The position numbers and the translations under genes were made by a program. DNA of 41,134 nucleotides from Rhizobium sp. Q54 (GTDB lineage: Bacteria; Pseudomonadota; Alphaproteobacteria; SMXS01). Location of the stretch: positions 1-41,134 of the forward strand of contig CAMDTB010000027.1 of assembly GCA_945907245.1 (NCBI GenBank). The letters are read 5' to 3'. Of the stretch, positions 8,344 through 18,047 are shown piece by piece; the stretch's first letter is position 1, and every line of letters begins with the position of its first letter. The notes under the pieces were generated by a model, which did no database searches, was not told the origin of the DNA, and worked only from the letters and a program-made list of their open reading frames with translations.

Positions 8344-10311
8344 CTAATCCTTGCCGAACACCAGCATGACATTGCCCGGCATGTGGAAATACAGGCCGTA
8401 ACCCGAGTTCACGAACAGCATGCCGTTGGCGGTGATCGCCCCGGACGAGCCGCCGAGCGAGCCGCCATGGGCCTCCTCGCCGGAGACCGTCATCACCGGC
8501 GGCGCGGTGTCGTACTGCCAGGCGATCTGGCCGGTGGCGCTGTCGTGGATGCGCAGCACCCCGTCCATGGATCCGGCGAGAAGCAGACCCGGCGCGGCGG
8601 TGACCACCTGCGAGATGCCGGCGTGGCAGAACTCGCGGCCGGCGCAGCCGGCGCCGGCATAGGGCTGTTTCCAGATGAACTGACCGGTCTTCATATCCAC
8701 GCCGTAGAGACCGGGACGCCCCGGCTCCTTGTAGGTGCGGCCGTCGGGCGCGTCGTTGATGCCGACGAACAGGGTGTCACCCTCGGCCGCCATACCGAAA
8801 TGGACGCCGCCCTGGATCGCGCCGCGGCCGACCTGGTTCTGCCAGACCACCTTGCCGGTGTCCGGATCGACCGCGTGCACCTCGCCCGACTTCTGGCCGC
8901 CGATGACGAGGTCCCGGCCATCGCTGAGCGTGACCAGGAGCGTGGCCGCGCCGAAGTCGAAGTCAGGCCCGTTCTCCTTCGGGCAGTTGTCGTCATGGAC
9001 GGTGTCGCAGGCGCCGTTCCAGGCGTCGTTCGCCGTGCCCTGGTGCGTCCACTTGACCTTGCCGGTGTCCATGTCGACGGCGAACATGGCGTCGCTGGTC
9101 AGGGTGGCCGGCGACGACAGGTTCTCGGCGGTGCCGAAATAGATCTGGCGGCGTTTCGCGTCGATGGCCGGCGCGTTCCAGACCGCCGCGCCGGACGGGC
9201 CGTAATTGTCCGTGCCCGAACGGTTCTTGCCGGTCAGCTTCGGTGCTTCATCGATGGTGTAGGTCTGCCAGACATGCTTGCCGGTCGCCGCGTCGTAGGC
9301 CACCACCGACCCTCGGAACTTGCAGCATTCGTATTTCGGATCGGTCGGCGGGCCGGTCTCCAGCGACGACACCGGTACGAACAGCCGGCCCTCGAACAGC
9401 GACGGACTGCCGGTGATGGTCGCGTTGGGATGACCGTCGGGGCGGTCGCGCCAGATCAGCGCGCCGGTCCTCGCATCGATGGCGTAGACGTTGCCCAGGA
9501 TGTCGCCGAAGAAGGCGCGCGGTTTCGCCGCCGCATCGCCCTTCGTCCAGGGTTCGATGACGATGGCGGTGCGCACCTCGCCCGACGCCTCGAACGTCCA
9601 GCGCATGCAGCCGGTCTGCTGGTCGAGCGCATAGACCTTGCCGTTCTGCGCGCCCACATGCACCGCGCCGCCCGCCAGGCTCGGCTGCGACCGGGCCCGG
9701 TTCGCGCCGGGATAGGCGAACGCCCATTTCAGCTTCAGCGCCGGGAAGTCGGCCTTGGCCAGGGGTCTGGCCTCTGCCGGGATCAGCCGGGTGTTGGTGG
9801 CGGTCAGACCCCAGTTGCGGCCGACCGGGAGATCGCCCACATCAAAGACAGACCTGTCGGCCTTGCACACTGGTGGTTCGGCGATTTTCGCCTCGCCCAT
9901 TTTCTTGCCGGAGAGATATTCGGCGACCTGAACCTTCTGCGCCTCGTCGAGCGCGACGGCGTTCTCCTTCATCACGCCGGTGGTCAGCGACCGCAGGATC
10001 GCCTCCGGCGTCATCATCGAGATCATCGACTCGTGGGGCGCCTTGGCCATGCCGCCGTCATGGCAGGCGGCGCAGGCTTCCTTGTAGATGCCGTGGCCGG
10101 GCAACGCATCGCGCGCCCGCCTGGCCTCGGCGAGGCGCTCCATGCTCTCGCTGGCGCCGCGGTCGACGCCGAAAGCGGGCTCCGACGGGTCCTTGGCCGC
10201 GCCTTCCGCCGGCTTGTCCGCCGATTGGCCGCAGGCGGCGAGCGTCAGGGCCACAAGCGCGGCGGCAACGAACCGGCGCGTGGCTCTCCGGCCCCTACCG
10301 TTCAGCAGCAT
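8344..10311 (-). CDS. PQQ-dependent dehydrogenase with N-terminal cytochrome c (PVA-dehydrogenase-like), copy 2
   Basis: This is a 655-residue secreted quinohemoprotein. The N-terminus carries a lipoprotein signal (ALTLAAC, lipid Cys27), then one cytochrome c domain with CAACH (80-84) and a Met-rich stretch supplying the sixth ligand, then a PQQ-type beta-propeller. The order heme c then PQQ propeller is that of polyvinyl-alcohol dehydrogenase (EC 1.1.2.6), not of methanol or ethanol dehydrogenases, which have the heme at the C-terminus or none. Vicinal cysteines are present in KYECCKFRG. It should oxidise a secondary or polymeric alcohol at the cell surface and pass electrons to cytochrome c. 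Its ATG overlaps the previous stop as TGATG; a GTG three bases earlier is an alternative. The adjacent paralog is very similar. Confidence 0.85.
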   Translation of the reverse strand: MLLNGRGRRATRRFVAAALVALTLAACGQSADKPAEGAAKDPSEPAFGVDRGASESMERLAEARRARDALPGHGIYKEACAACHDGGMAKAPHESMISMMTPEAILRSLTTGVMKENAVALDEAQKVQVAEYLSGKKMGEAKIAEPPVCKADRSVFDVGDLPVGRNWGLTATNTRLIPAEARPLAKADFPALKLKWAFAYPGANRARSQPSLAGGAVHVGAQNGKVYALDQQTGCMRWTFEASGEVRTAIVIEPWTKGDAAAKPRAFFGDILGNVYAIDARTGALIWRDRPDGHPNATITGSPSLFEGRLFVPVSSLETGPPTDPKYECCKFRGSVVAYDAATGKHVWQTYTIDEAPKLTGKNRSGTDNYGPSGAAVWNAPAIDAKRRQIYFGTAENLSSPATLTSDAMFAVDMDTGKVKWTHQGTANDAWNGACDTVHDDNCPKENGPDFDFGAATLLVTLSDGRDLVIGGQKSGEVHAVDPDTGKVVWQNQVGRGAIQGGVHFGMAAEGDTLFVGINDAPDGRTYKEPGRPGLYGVDMKTGQFIWKQPYAGAGCAGREFCHAGISQVVTAAPGLLLAGSMDGVLRIHDSATGQIAWQYDTAPPVMTVSGEEAHGGSLGGSSGAITANGMLFVNSGYGLYFHMPGNVMLVFGKD

Positions 10312-12236
10312 CACTTGTCTCCGGGGCCAAACACGAGCAGGACGTTACCGGGCATGTGGCCATAGATGCCATAGCCCGAATTGACGAACACGCGGCCGTT
10401 CGACACCACCGGTCCGGCGGCGCCGCCGATGGAGCCGCCATGCGCCCTGGCGCCGCTGGTGGCGGTCACCTCGGCGGTCGTGTCGTTTTCCCAGAGCACC
10501 TTGCCGGTCGCGCCGTCATGGACCCGAAGCATACCGTCCATGCCGCCCGCCAGGACGAGGCCGGGCACGGCGGTGATGGCGGCGGAAATGCCGGGCTCGC
10601 AGAACTTGCGGCCCTTGCAGACGTCGACCGCTGGCGACTTCCAGGCGTACTGGCCAGTCTTCAGGTCGAGGGCATAGAGACCGGGCTGCCGCTTTTCCGG
10701 ATAGGTGCGGCCGTCCTCGCCGTCGCTGATCGGCACATAGAGAATGTCGCCCTCGGCCGCCATGCCGAAATGGATGCCGCCCTGGATGCCGCCGCGCCCG
10801 ACCTTGGCGTTCCAGACCAGCTTGCCGTTGGCGGGATCGAGCGCCGTGACCATCCCCGACTTCTGGCCGCCCAGCACCAGGTCGCGGCCGTCGCTGAGCG
10901 ATGCCAGCATGGTGGCGGCGCCGAAGTCGAAGTCGGGTCCGTCTTCCTTCGGGCAATTGTCCGGGGTGGGGCTGTCGCAGGATGTGTTCCAGGCGTCGTT
11001 GGGGGTCGCCTGGTAGCTCCACTTGACCTTGCCGCTCTTCAGGTCGATGGCGAAGATCGCGTCGCTGGTCAGGGTGGCCGGCGACGAATAGTTCTCGCCG
11101 GTGCCGACATAGAGTTGGCCGCGCTTTGCGTCGATGGCCGGGCTGTTCCAGATCGGTGCGCCCGATGGACCGTACATGTCGGTGCCCGACCTGTTCTTGC
11201 CGGTGACGGCGGCGGGCGTCTCGATGGTGTAGGTCTGCCAGAGCTTCTCGCCCGAGGCGGCGTCGTAGGCGACCACGGAGCCCCGGAACTTGCAGCACTC
11301 GAATTTGGGGTCGAGGGCGGGCGTGACCTCCAGCGACGACACTGGCACGTACAGCCGGCCGTCGTGGAGCGAGGGGCTTCCCGTGATCGTTGCGTTGGGA
11401 TGGGTATCGGCACGCATGCGCCACAGCTCGCGGCCGGTAAACGCCTCGACGCCATAGACATTGCCCAGCAGGTCGCCGAAATACAGCGCCGGCCTGGCTT
11501 GGGCATCGCCCGCCGTCCACGGGCTGATCGCGATGCCGGTGCGCACTTCGGCGGATGCGTGGTAGGTCCAGCGCACGCAGCCGGTTTCCTGGTCGAGCGC
11601 GAAGACCGTGCCGTCATGGCTGCCGACGAACACCGCGCCGGCGGCGAGCGACGGCTGGGACCGTGCGCGCAGCGCGTCCGGATAGGCGAACGCCCAAAGC
11701 AGCTTCAAGGACGGCAGATCATCCTTGGACAGGCCGGCGGCGCGGGCGTCGATCAGCCGCGTGTTGGTGCGCTGCTGACCCCAGTTGGTGGTCGAAGGCG
11801 GCGCCGCGCGGTCGAACTCGGCCGCCTTGCCGGTGCAGGACGCCCCCACCTGCGCCGATGCGGTGCCGAAGGCGCGGGTGGCCAGGTACTGCGAGACGTC
11901 GCGCTTCTGGCTGTCGTCGAGGCTCGCCGCCTCGTCCTGCATGACGCCTTCGGTCAGTGCCCGGTAGATGGATTCGGGCGACATGATCTGCAGCATGGAG
12001 ATATGCGGCGCCTTGGGCATCTGGCCCTCGTGGCAACTGGCGCATACCGACTGGTAGACCGCCTTGCCGGCGTCGGCCGTCGCGGCGGGAAGCGCCATCG
12101 GCGCGGCCGTCGACGCAGGCGTTTCGGCGGGTGCGGACACCGCTGGCTTCTCGTCAGGCTTGCCGGAATCGCCACAAGCCGCAAGCAGGCCGGCAAGAAC
12201 GCCGGCCGCGACCAAAATCCTCGAATTCATCTTCAT
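10311..12236 (-). CDS. PQQ-dependent dehydrogenase with N-terminal cytochrome c (PVA-dehydrogenase-like), copy 1
   Basis: This is the paralog of the next gene, 641 residues, with the same plan: lipoprotein signal GLLAAC (Cys21), a Pro/Ala-rich linker, a single cytochrome c domain with CASCH (65-69), and a PQQ beta-propeller rich in repeats such as GSVVAYDAASGEKLWQTYT. The vicinal cysteines occur in KFECCKFRG, and a DFDFGAATML element is shared with copy 2. Expected role: periplasmic, outer- or inner-membrane-anchored alcohol oxidation feeding cytochrome c. The start is uncertain between ATG 12236 and ATG 12230; both lie behind GGGGAG. The copies presumably differ in substrate preference. No gene resembling oxidised-PVA hydrolase is adjacent, so PVA itself is not assumed to be the substrate. 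Confidence 0.85.
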   Translation of the reverse strand: MKMNSRILVAAGVLAGLLAACGDSGKPDEKPAVSAPAETPASTAAPMALPAATADAGKAVYQSVCASCHEGQMPKAPHISMLQIMSPESIYRALTEGVMQDEAASLDDSQKRDVSQYLATRAFGTASAQVGASCTGKAAEFDRAAPPSTTNWGQQRTNTRLIDARAAGLSKDDLPSLKLLWAFAYPDALRARSQPSLAAGAVFVGSHDGTVFALDQETGCVRWTYHASAEVRTGIAISPWTAGDAQARPALYFGDLLGNVYGVEAFTGRELWRMRADTHPNATITGSPSLHDGRLYVPVSSLEVTPALDPKFECCKFRGSVVAYDAASGEKLWQTYTIETPAAVTGKNRSGTDMYGPSGAPIWNSPAIDAKRGQLYVGTGENYSSPATLTSDAIFAIDLKSGKVKWSYQATPNDAWNTSCDSPTPDNCPKEDGPDFDFGAATMLASLSDGRDLVLGGQKSGMVTALDPANGKLVWNAKVGRGGIQGGIHFGMAAEGDILYVPISDGEDGRTYPEKRQPGLYALDLKTGQYAWKSPAVDVCKGRKFCEPGISAAITAVPGLVLAGGMDGMLRVHDGATGKVLWENDTTAEVTATSGARAHGGSIGGAAGPVVSNGRVFVNSGYGIYGHMPGNVLLVFGPGDK

Positions 12237-12325
12237 GATCTCCCCATGCAGCCAGGATCGTGCCATGGGCTCAGGGCGCGGTGCAAGCGCCCGTGCAGGC
12301 CGAGAACGCGGGTCCGCCGCCCGCG

Positions 12326-14470
12326 TCAGGCGAAGCCGATGCCTTCGTCCATCATCGGCAGCTTACGGATGCGCTTGCCGCCGGCGGCGACGATGGCGTT
12401 GGCCAGCGCCGGCGCCAGCGGAGGAACGCCCGGCTCGGTGGCGCCGCCGATGGTGCCGCCCTCCATGACGTGCACGGAGACCGGCGGGACGTGCGGCATG
12501 AGCGCCATCCTGTAGGTGTCGAAGTCCTTCTGGACCGCCGCGCCGTCCTTGATGTCGATGCGTCCGAACATGGCAGCGGTCAGCGCGAAGATCATGCCGC
12601 CCTCGATCTGCGCCTCGATCCCCAATGGGTTGACGGCGACGCCGCAATCCACCGCCGCCGTCAGCTTCACCAGCTTGATCGTCGCCGGGCTGGGCATGGC
12701 GAGCTCGACCACCTGGGCGCAGATCGAGCCGAAGCTCTCGTGCACCGCGATGCCGCGTCCGTGCCCGGCCGGCGCCGGCGTGTCCCAGCCCGCTTCCCTG
12801 GCGGCGCGCTCGAGCACCGCCAGATGGCGCGGATAGGCGGTCATCAGCGAACGCCGGTACGCGAGCGGATCCTTGCCGCCCTCGCGCGCCAGTTCATCAA
12901 TGAAGCTCTCGATGAAAAAGGCGTTGTAGCTGTGCGGAACCGACCGCCAGAATCCCAGCGGCACGCCGGCCTGCGGCATGGCGTAGTCGAGCTTCTGGTT
13001 GGGCAGGTTGTAGCGCGGCGCGTCGGCGCCGAAGATCGAGATCGGGTCGATCCCGTTCATCACCCGGTTGGGGGTCAGCTGCTCGGCGATGGACGGCACC
13101 ACCAGGCGGTTGTCCCACAGCGCCGGCAGGCCGGCGGCGTCGAGCCCCGCCGTCAGCTTGCTCACCGCGCAAGGCCGCATCATGCCGTGGGACATGTCTT
13201 CCTGGCGGGTCCAGATCACCTTCACCGGCTTGTTCATGACCTGCGAGGCGACGATGGCCGGGCGGATGAACGCCATGCCGATGCGCCGGCCGAAGCCGCC
13301 GCCCATGTAGGGCACGTGCACGTTGACGTTTTCGGGACGGACCTTGAACTCCTCGGCGATCGAGTACCGCTCGCGGCCGGCGTTCTGGGTCGGTGCCCAC
13401 ACCTCGATCCTGTCGCCCTGTACCCAGGCCGTGGCGTTCATCGGCTCCATGGTGGCGTGGTGCAGGAACGGCACCTGGTAGGTGGCGCTGAACGTCTTCT
13501 TCACCGACTTGGCCGCGGATTTGGCGTCGCCCCGGTCGACGGCCACCGCGCCCGGCTTTTTCAGCGCCGCCTGCATGGCGGTGTCGATGGCGGCGGTGGA
13601 GTTCTTGGCGTTCGGACCCGGCTCCCATTGCGGGACGAGCGCCGCGGCGCCCTTTTTCGCCGGCCAGAAGCCGGTGGCGACGACCACGAAATAGTCTTCC
13701 TTGGGAATGACCCGCAGCACGCCGCGGATCGCCATCGCGGGCGCGGGATCAAGCGCCTTGAGTTTGCCGCCGAAGATCGGGCACTGGACGACGGTGCCCA
13801 CCAGCAGATCGGCCATGCCCACATCGATGCCGAAGACCGCGGCGCCGGTTGCGTGGGCGCGGGCGTCGAGCCGGATCGTCGGCTTGCCAACGATCCTGCG
13901 GTCAGCCGCGGCCTTGAGAGGCACGTTCTGGGGCGGCGTCAGCAACGCGGCGCCGCGCGCCAGATTGCCGAAGGTCTCGGTCTTGCCACTGGGATGGGAC
14001 ACGACGCCGGCCTTCGCCGAGCATTCGCTGACCGGCACGGCCCAGCGATTGGCCGCCGCCTGGATCATCAGCTGGCGCGCCGTGGCGCCCGCCTTCGACA
14101 GCGGCTCGAAGTTCACCCGCACCGAGCGGCTGCCGCCGGTGCCCATGGCCGCCGGCTCCATGCCATTGACCGGCAGCGCGTCGGCCTGTACGACCTTGAT
14201 CTTGCTCCAGTCGGCCTCGAGCTCCTCGGCGACGATAATCGGCAGCGAGGTCTGCACGCCCTGACCCATCTCGGCCTGGTGGAGCGTGACGGTCACGGTG
14301 CCGTCCGGGTCGATCTGGATGAAAGTGTTCAGCCGGCCCGGCTGGGCGGGCGCGACCTGCTGGCCGAAGGCGTCGAACACCGGCATGGAGACGCCGAGCA
14401 CGAGGCCGCCGGTGGCGGCCGACGCGCCCTTGAGAAAGGTACGGCGGGAAACATTGACGATCCTGGTCAT
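12326..14470 (-). CDS. Molybdopterin-binding subunit of an IorB-like molybdenum hydroxylase
   Basis: This 714-residue protein is of the xanthine dehydrogenase/aldehyde oxidoreductase family, isoquinoline 1-oxidoreductase beta-subunit type. It begins with a twin-arginine signal (SRRTFLKGASAATGG), meaning export of the folded, cofactor-loaded enzyme. Family elements seen are LHQAEMGQGVQTSLP, the glycine loop YMGGGFGRRIG, and the C-terminal GGATEPGVPPLAPA, whose Glu is in the position of the catalytic base. It pairs with the [2Fe-2S] subunit encoded 10 nt upstream, with which it would form a periplasmic hydroxylase oxidising an aldehyde or N-heterocycle; electrons would go to a cytochrome c. Placed just before two alcohol dehydrogenases, an aldehyde-oxidising role is attractive but inferred. 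Confidence 0.88.
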   Translation of the reverse strand: MTRIVNVSRRTFLKGASAATGGLVLGVSMPVFDAFGQQVAPAQPGRLNTFIQIDPDGTVTVTLHQAEMGQGVQTSLPIIVAEELEADWSKIKVVQADALPVNGMEPAAMGTGGSRSVRVNFEPLSKAGATARQLMIQAAANRWAVPVSECSAKAGVVSHPSGKTETFGNLARGAALLTPPQNVPLKAAADRRIVGKPTIRLDARAHATGAAVFGIDVGMADLLVGTVVQCPIFGGKLKALDPAPAMAIRGVLRVIPKEDYFVVVATGFWPAKKGAAALVPQWEPGPNAKNSTAAIDTAMQAALKKPGAVAVDRGDAKSAAKSVKKTFSATYQVPFLHHATMEPMNATAWVQGDRIEVWAPTQNAGRERYSIAEEFKVRPENVNVHVPYMGGGFGRRIGMAFIRPAIVASQVMNKPVKVIWTRQEDMSHGMMRPCAVSKLTAGLDAAGLPALWDNRLVVPSIAEQLTPNRVMNGIDPISIFGADAPRYNLPNQKLDYAMPQAGVPLGFWRSVPHSYNAFFIESFIDELAREGGKDPLAYRRSLMTAYPRHLAVLERAAREAGWDTPAPAGHGRGIAVHESFGSICAQVVELAMPSPATIKLVKLTAAVDCGVAVNPLGIEAQIEGGMIFALTAAMFGRIDIKDGAAVQKDFDTYRMALMPHVPPVSVHVMEGGTIGGATEPGVPPLAPALANAIVAAGGKRIRKLPMMDEGIGFA

Positions 14471-14480
14471 GCCGGCGCTC

Positions 14481-14927
14481 CTAAACCTGGCCCGAGGCGC
14501 GCTTGATCGCGGCCCGGATGCGGTTGTAGGTGCCGCAGCGGCAGATGTTGGACATGGCGCTATCGATGTCCGCGTCGGTCGGCTTGGCGCCGTTCGCGAT
14601 CAGCGCCGCGGCGGTCATGATCTGGCCGGCCTGGCAGTAGCCGCACTGGGACACGTCGCCTTCGACCCACGCGTTCTGCAGCGGATGCGTGCCGCCCAGC
14701 GCCTCGATGGTGATGACCTCGCGGTCGCCGGCGTCCTGGACCGCGACGGCGCAGCTCCGTGTCACCACGCCGCCGAGGTGAATGGTGCAGGCGCCACAGA
14801 TGCCCGCGTCGCAGCCATATTTGGTGCCGGTCAGCCCCAGACTGTCGCGCAGCACCCACAGCAGAGGCGTATCGCCGTCGACATCGACATTGTGCTGGGA
14901 CCCGTTCACCTTGATCGAAAACGCCAT
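14481..14927 (-). CDS. [2Fe-2S] subunit of an IorA-like molybdenum hydroxylase
   Basis: This 148-residue two-cluster ferredoxin-like subunit has the plant-type cluster ligands Cys39, 44, 47 and 59 ([12 protein letters not shown]...SC), and the second, alpha-helical cluster is held by Cys95, 98, 129 and 131 (CGYCQAG...CRCGTYNRI). All eight cysteines are present. It carries no export signal and would travel with the Tat-signal partner encoded immediately downstream. The ATG at 14927 is chosen because GGGGAG lies just upstream; an upstream in-frame start would add four residues. About 215 bp separate it from the end of the peptidase gene upstream, enough for an operon promoter, though none stands out. 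Confidence 0.9.
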   Translation of the reverse strand: MAFSIKVNGSQHNVDVDGDTPLLWVLRDSLGLTGTKYGCDAGICGACTIHLGGVVTRSCAVAVQDAGDREVITIEALGGTHPLQNAWVEGDVSQCGYCQAGQIMTAAALIANGAKPTDADIDSAMSNICRCGTYNRIRAAIKRASGQV

Positions 14928-15142
14928 GAAACTCCCCAACCCCTCGTCGGCTCTGTTGACTGGATCATCCCGCTCCCGGCCGTCCCGAAAGCGGATGGAT
15001 GATCGCTTCGAAAAATCCAGAGCGGCTTGCCTGCGTTCACGCCGAATGCAGGCTGCTCTGGGGCGAAGGTAGAGGGAATTGTGGCATCCGCCAACCGCCC
15101 GTCACGCACCCGCCGCCCGCATCGCCGTCTCCGGCGCCGCTT

Positions 15143-17091
15143 TTACTGGCTGGCGACCCTGCCGCCAAGATGCTGCGCGAGAAAATGCTCCATCCTGTCG
15201 GCGACGTCGAGGACGCGCTCGGGCGTGATCATGCCGTGCCCTTCTCCGGGCACCCACATGGTCTCGACCGGACGGCCCAGGGCATGCAGGCGCTGGGCCA
15301 TGCGCTCGCCGTGGTTGATCGGCACCCGGTCGTCCTCGGTGCCATGCACGATCAACACCGGGTCGACGATCTTCTCGGCGTTCTGCAGCGGCGAGCGGCT
15401 GTTCATGTCGGCGACGGCGCCTGGCTTGTCGGGGTTTCCCGCGAAGTCGGTCCAGATGCTGACCGTGGGCGACAGCCAGGCGACCAGGCTTGCCAGATCC
15501 GACGGGCCATTCATGGAGATACCGGCGACGAACCGGTCCGGCGCCTCGGCGAGTCCGACGAGCGCCGCCCAGCCGCCATAGGATGCGCCGCCAATGGCCA
15601 CATGGTCCTTGTCGACGATCCCTCTCGCTATCGCCCAGTCCAGCGCGTCGATCAGATCGGTGTTCATCTTGCGTGAGAACTCGCCACGGGCGGCGGCCAT
15701 GAACTTCTTGCCGTAGCCTGTCGACCCCCGGTAATTGACGTCGATCACCACATAGCCGCGGTTGGCGAGGAACTGGACCATCGGATCGTAGCCCCAGTAG
15801 CTGCGCGCGAACGGTCCGCCATGGACCCACACCACGGCCGGCAGCCGCCTGCCCTCGCCGCCCCGCGGCACGGTGACGTAGCCGTGAACGACCAGCCCGT
15901 CGCGGGCCCGGAAATCGAACGGCTCGGTCTTGGCGAAGTTTTCGGCATGGCGGCCGCGTTCGTCCCTGTACAGCAGCCTCCGGTCGCCGGACTGGCGATC
16001 CACCAGCCAGGTCTCCCGCCGGCCCTCGTCGGACGTCACGTTGACCACGACCCGGCGGGCCAGCGCGTCCAGATCCTCGATGGAGGCCACCGCGCGCGGA
16101 TCGTCGCCGGCGAGATCGCCCAGCGCGCTGCCCAGCACCGTGTCGAAATAATGCGCCGCCCGCCGCGCCGGATAGGCTTCCGCGACCACCGGCCGATCTC
16201 CGGGCCGGTGCGCCAGACCCACTCCACGTCGGCACCGGGCTCGGCATAGAGCACCTTCTCCTTGCCATCGGACAACGAGTATCGGACCAGCGCGACCTTG
16301 TCCCGTCCCCGGTTCGACAGCGCCAGCACGCCGCCCTCGACAATCCGGTTGCCGATGAATTCGAAGGTCTCCTCGACGGCCACGTCGGCCTGCTTGATCC
16401 ATGCGTCGCCGCGCAGCACGTCGATGGCGACCCCGCCCGACGGCACGCGCCTGGTGCGGGCGAACAACCCGGCGTCGCGCAACGCATGCCAGTCGATCAC
16501 GTCGCCCGGATTGCGGGCAATCCGCGTCTCCTTGCCGTCGCGCAGATCGCGGCGGTATACGTCCATCAGGTCGCGGTCGCGCCGGTTGTCGCTGACCAGC
16601 AGGTCGCTGCCCCAATACTGCTCGATCTCCGTGGTCACATTCTCGGGCGCCAGCGGCAGCGGCAACGGGTCCGGATCCTCGAGCTTCACGTAGTAGCTCC
16701 GGAAATGCTCGTTGCCGATGGTGTCGACGTCGAGGAACAGGGTCGTCGCTCCCGGCCCCCAGCTCAGATCCTGCGGCTTCATCGTCAGCTCGATGACCCG
16801 CCGCTGGCGCGTCGCAATGGTCTCGACCACCAGCCGGGTCTGGCGGTCCTGGCCCGGTTCCAGCCAGGCCAGCATCTCGCCATTGTCCGACAGCCGCCAT
16901 GCGCTCGGCTCGCGCCGTTCGCCGAACAGTTCCTGGCGCGTCAGGATGCGCGGCAGATGTACCTGCGCCAGCGCCGGATGGGTGGCGGCCGCTTCCTCGT
17001 ACGGGTCGTCCTGGCTGCAGGCAACGAAGGCGAGGGCAGCCGCGCCCAGAAGCAGACCGAGCCAGTAGACGAGGCCGCGCTTCGTCGCCAA
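15143..17091 (-). pseudogene. S9 prolyl-oligopeptidase family peptidase, frameshifted
   Basis: The gene reads as one S9C-type serine peptidase interrupted by a single frame change. From a TTG at 17091 one frame gives a signal-like N-terminus (LLLGAAALAFVACSQ) and a beta-propeller-like domain down to ADVEWVWRTGPE; a second frame then continues RPVVAEAYPARRAAHYFDTV and encodes the whole catalytic domain, with the nucleophile in GGASYGGWAAL, the Asp in HGTEDDRVP and the His in PGEGHGM. The switch lies at about 16194-16200; one extra base there would restore GPEDRPVVAEAY. No second base change or internal stop is seen, so this is either a recent mutation or a sequencing error. It starts 9 nt after the SDR stop and would be co-transcribed with it. 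Intact, it would be an exported, possibly lipid-anchored, peptidase of about 650 residues. Confidence 0.8.
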
Positions 17092-17100
17092 CAGAACCGC

Positions 17101-17886
17101 CTAGCGTTCGACCCGCATCGACGCACCCAGATGGGTGCCGGCGTCGACGAGGAGGGTTTCACCCGTCGTGTGGCGGGCGCTCAACGCGAAATAGATGATG
17201 GGCTCGGCAACCTCGGCGGGGGTGCTGGCTTGCTTGAGCGGGTTGGCCTTCGCCACCGACGCGCGCAGCTTCTCGAACGTTTCATCGCCCAGCCCGGTAC
17301 GCAGCCAGCGGGTGTCGATGAAGCCCGGGCATACCGTGTTGACGCGGATTTCCGGCCCCAGCGCGCGGGCGAGCGACATGGTCATGTTGTTGAGCGCGCC
17401 CTTCGAGGCAGCGTAGGCGATGGAGCTGCCGACGCCGCGCACGCCCGCCAGCGACGACACGTTGACGACCGAGCCGGAACCCTGCTTCTGCATCGCCGGC
17501 GCGACGGCGCGGGTCATCTGATAGGGACCGATGACATTGACCGCATAGATTCGCTGGAAGTCCTCGGCGGTCAGGCCTTCCAGGTCGTGATGGGCGACGA
17601 ACTTGGAGGTGCCGGCATTGTTGACCAGCACGTCGATGCGCCCCCACTTGTCGAGCGCGGCCTGCGCCATCCGGCGGCAATCGGCGTCGACCGACACGTC
17701 GGCCTGCACCATCAGTGTCTCGACGCCCAGCGCCTTGCACGCCGCCTCCGCTTCCTTCGCCTCGGCCTCGCTCTTGGTGTAGTTGATCACCACGTTGCAG
17801 CCGCGCTCCGCCAGCTGGCGGGCCACCTCTGCGCCTACGCCCGTCGCCGAGCCTGTGACGATCGCGACCTTCCCCTTGCCGTCCAT
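17101..17886 (-). CDS. Short-chain dehydrogenase/reductase
   Basis: This 261-residue classical SDR uses a nicotinamide cofactor to interconvert a hydroxyl and a carbonyl. It has the cofactor loop TGSATGVG (11-18), NNAG at 89-92, and a catalytic Ser145, Tyr158 and Lys162 in SSLAGVRGVGSSIAYAASK. Asn35-Tyr36 after strand 2, rather than an Asp, leaves NADP preference possible. AAGGGA lies five bases before the ATG. It is the first gene of the minus-strand block and is divergent from the TetR-efflux operon, with 155 bp between them that contain promoters for both. The substrate is unknown. Confidence 0.88.
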   Translation of the reverse strand: MDGKGKVAIVTGSATGVGAEVARQLAERGCNVVINYTKSEAEAKEAEAACKALGVETLMVQADVSVDADCRRMAQAALDKWGRIDVLVNNAGTSKFVAHHDLEGLTAEDFQRIYAVNVIGPYQMTRAVAPAMQKQGSGSVVNVSSLAGVRGVGSSIAYAASKGALNNMTMSLARALGPEIRVNTVCPGFIDTRWLRTGLGDETFEKLRASVAKANPLKQASTPAEVAEPIIYFALSARHTTGETLLVDAGTHLGASMRVER

Positions 17887-17932
17887 CGAATCCCTTTCCC
17901 GCCCGCATCCGGGCCCGTTTCGTTTCCGGGCC

Positions 17933-17961
17933 AGTCTAGGGACACCAAGGGGTCCGGTAAA
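17933..17961 (-). promoter_or_regulatory. Putative promoter of the SDR operon
   Basis: On the minus strand TTTACC (complement of 17956-17961) and TAGACT (complement of 17933-17938) are separated by 17 bp and would start transcription about 40 nt before the SDR ATG. Each hexamer matches the sigma-70 consensus at four of six positions. Confidence 0.4.
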
Positions 17962-17988
17962 TCGGCAACATGGCCGGTATCATCCGGA

Positions 17989-18017
17989 TTGACAGGCTTT
18001 TCCGGCTTGCCCATAGT
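17989..18017 (+). promoter_or_regulatory. Sigma-70-like promoter of the TetR-efflux operon
   Basis: A perfect TTGACA (17989-17994), a 17-bp spacer and CATAGT (18012-18017) place the start of transcription near 18024, inside the palindrome described next. About 25 nt would remain before the TetR ATG. Confidence 0.65.
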
Positions 18018-18020
18018 GAG

Positions 18021-18036
18021 ACTAACGAACGTTAGT
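18021..18036. promoter_or_regulatory. TetR-type operator palindrome
   Basis: ACTAACGAACGTTAGT is an inverted repeat with 7-bp arms and a 2-bp centre. It overlaps the expected start of transcription, immediately downstream of the -10 element and 12 bp before the TetR start codon. Binding here would block polymerase, the usual autorepression arrangement of TetR regulators governing efflux operons. Confidence 0.7.
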
Positions 18037-18047
18037 TAGGCTTGGGC

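Noticed and set aside
8383-14506. Very long plus-strand open frames opposite the dehydrogenase and molybdenum hydroxylase genes
   Set aside because: Antisense artefacts of high GC; the minus-strand frames carry the cofactor motifs and signal peptides.
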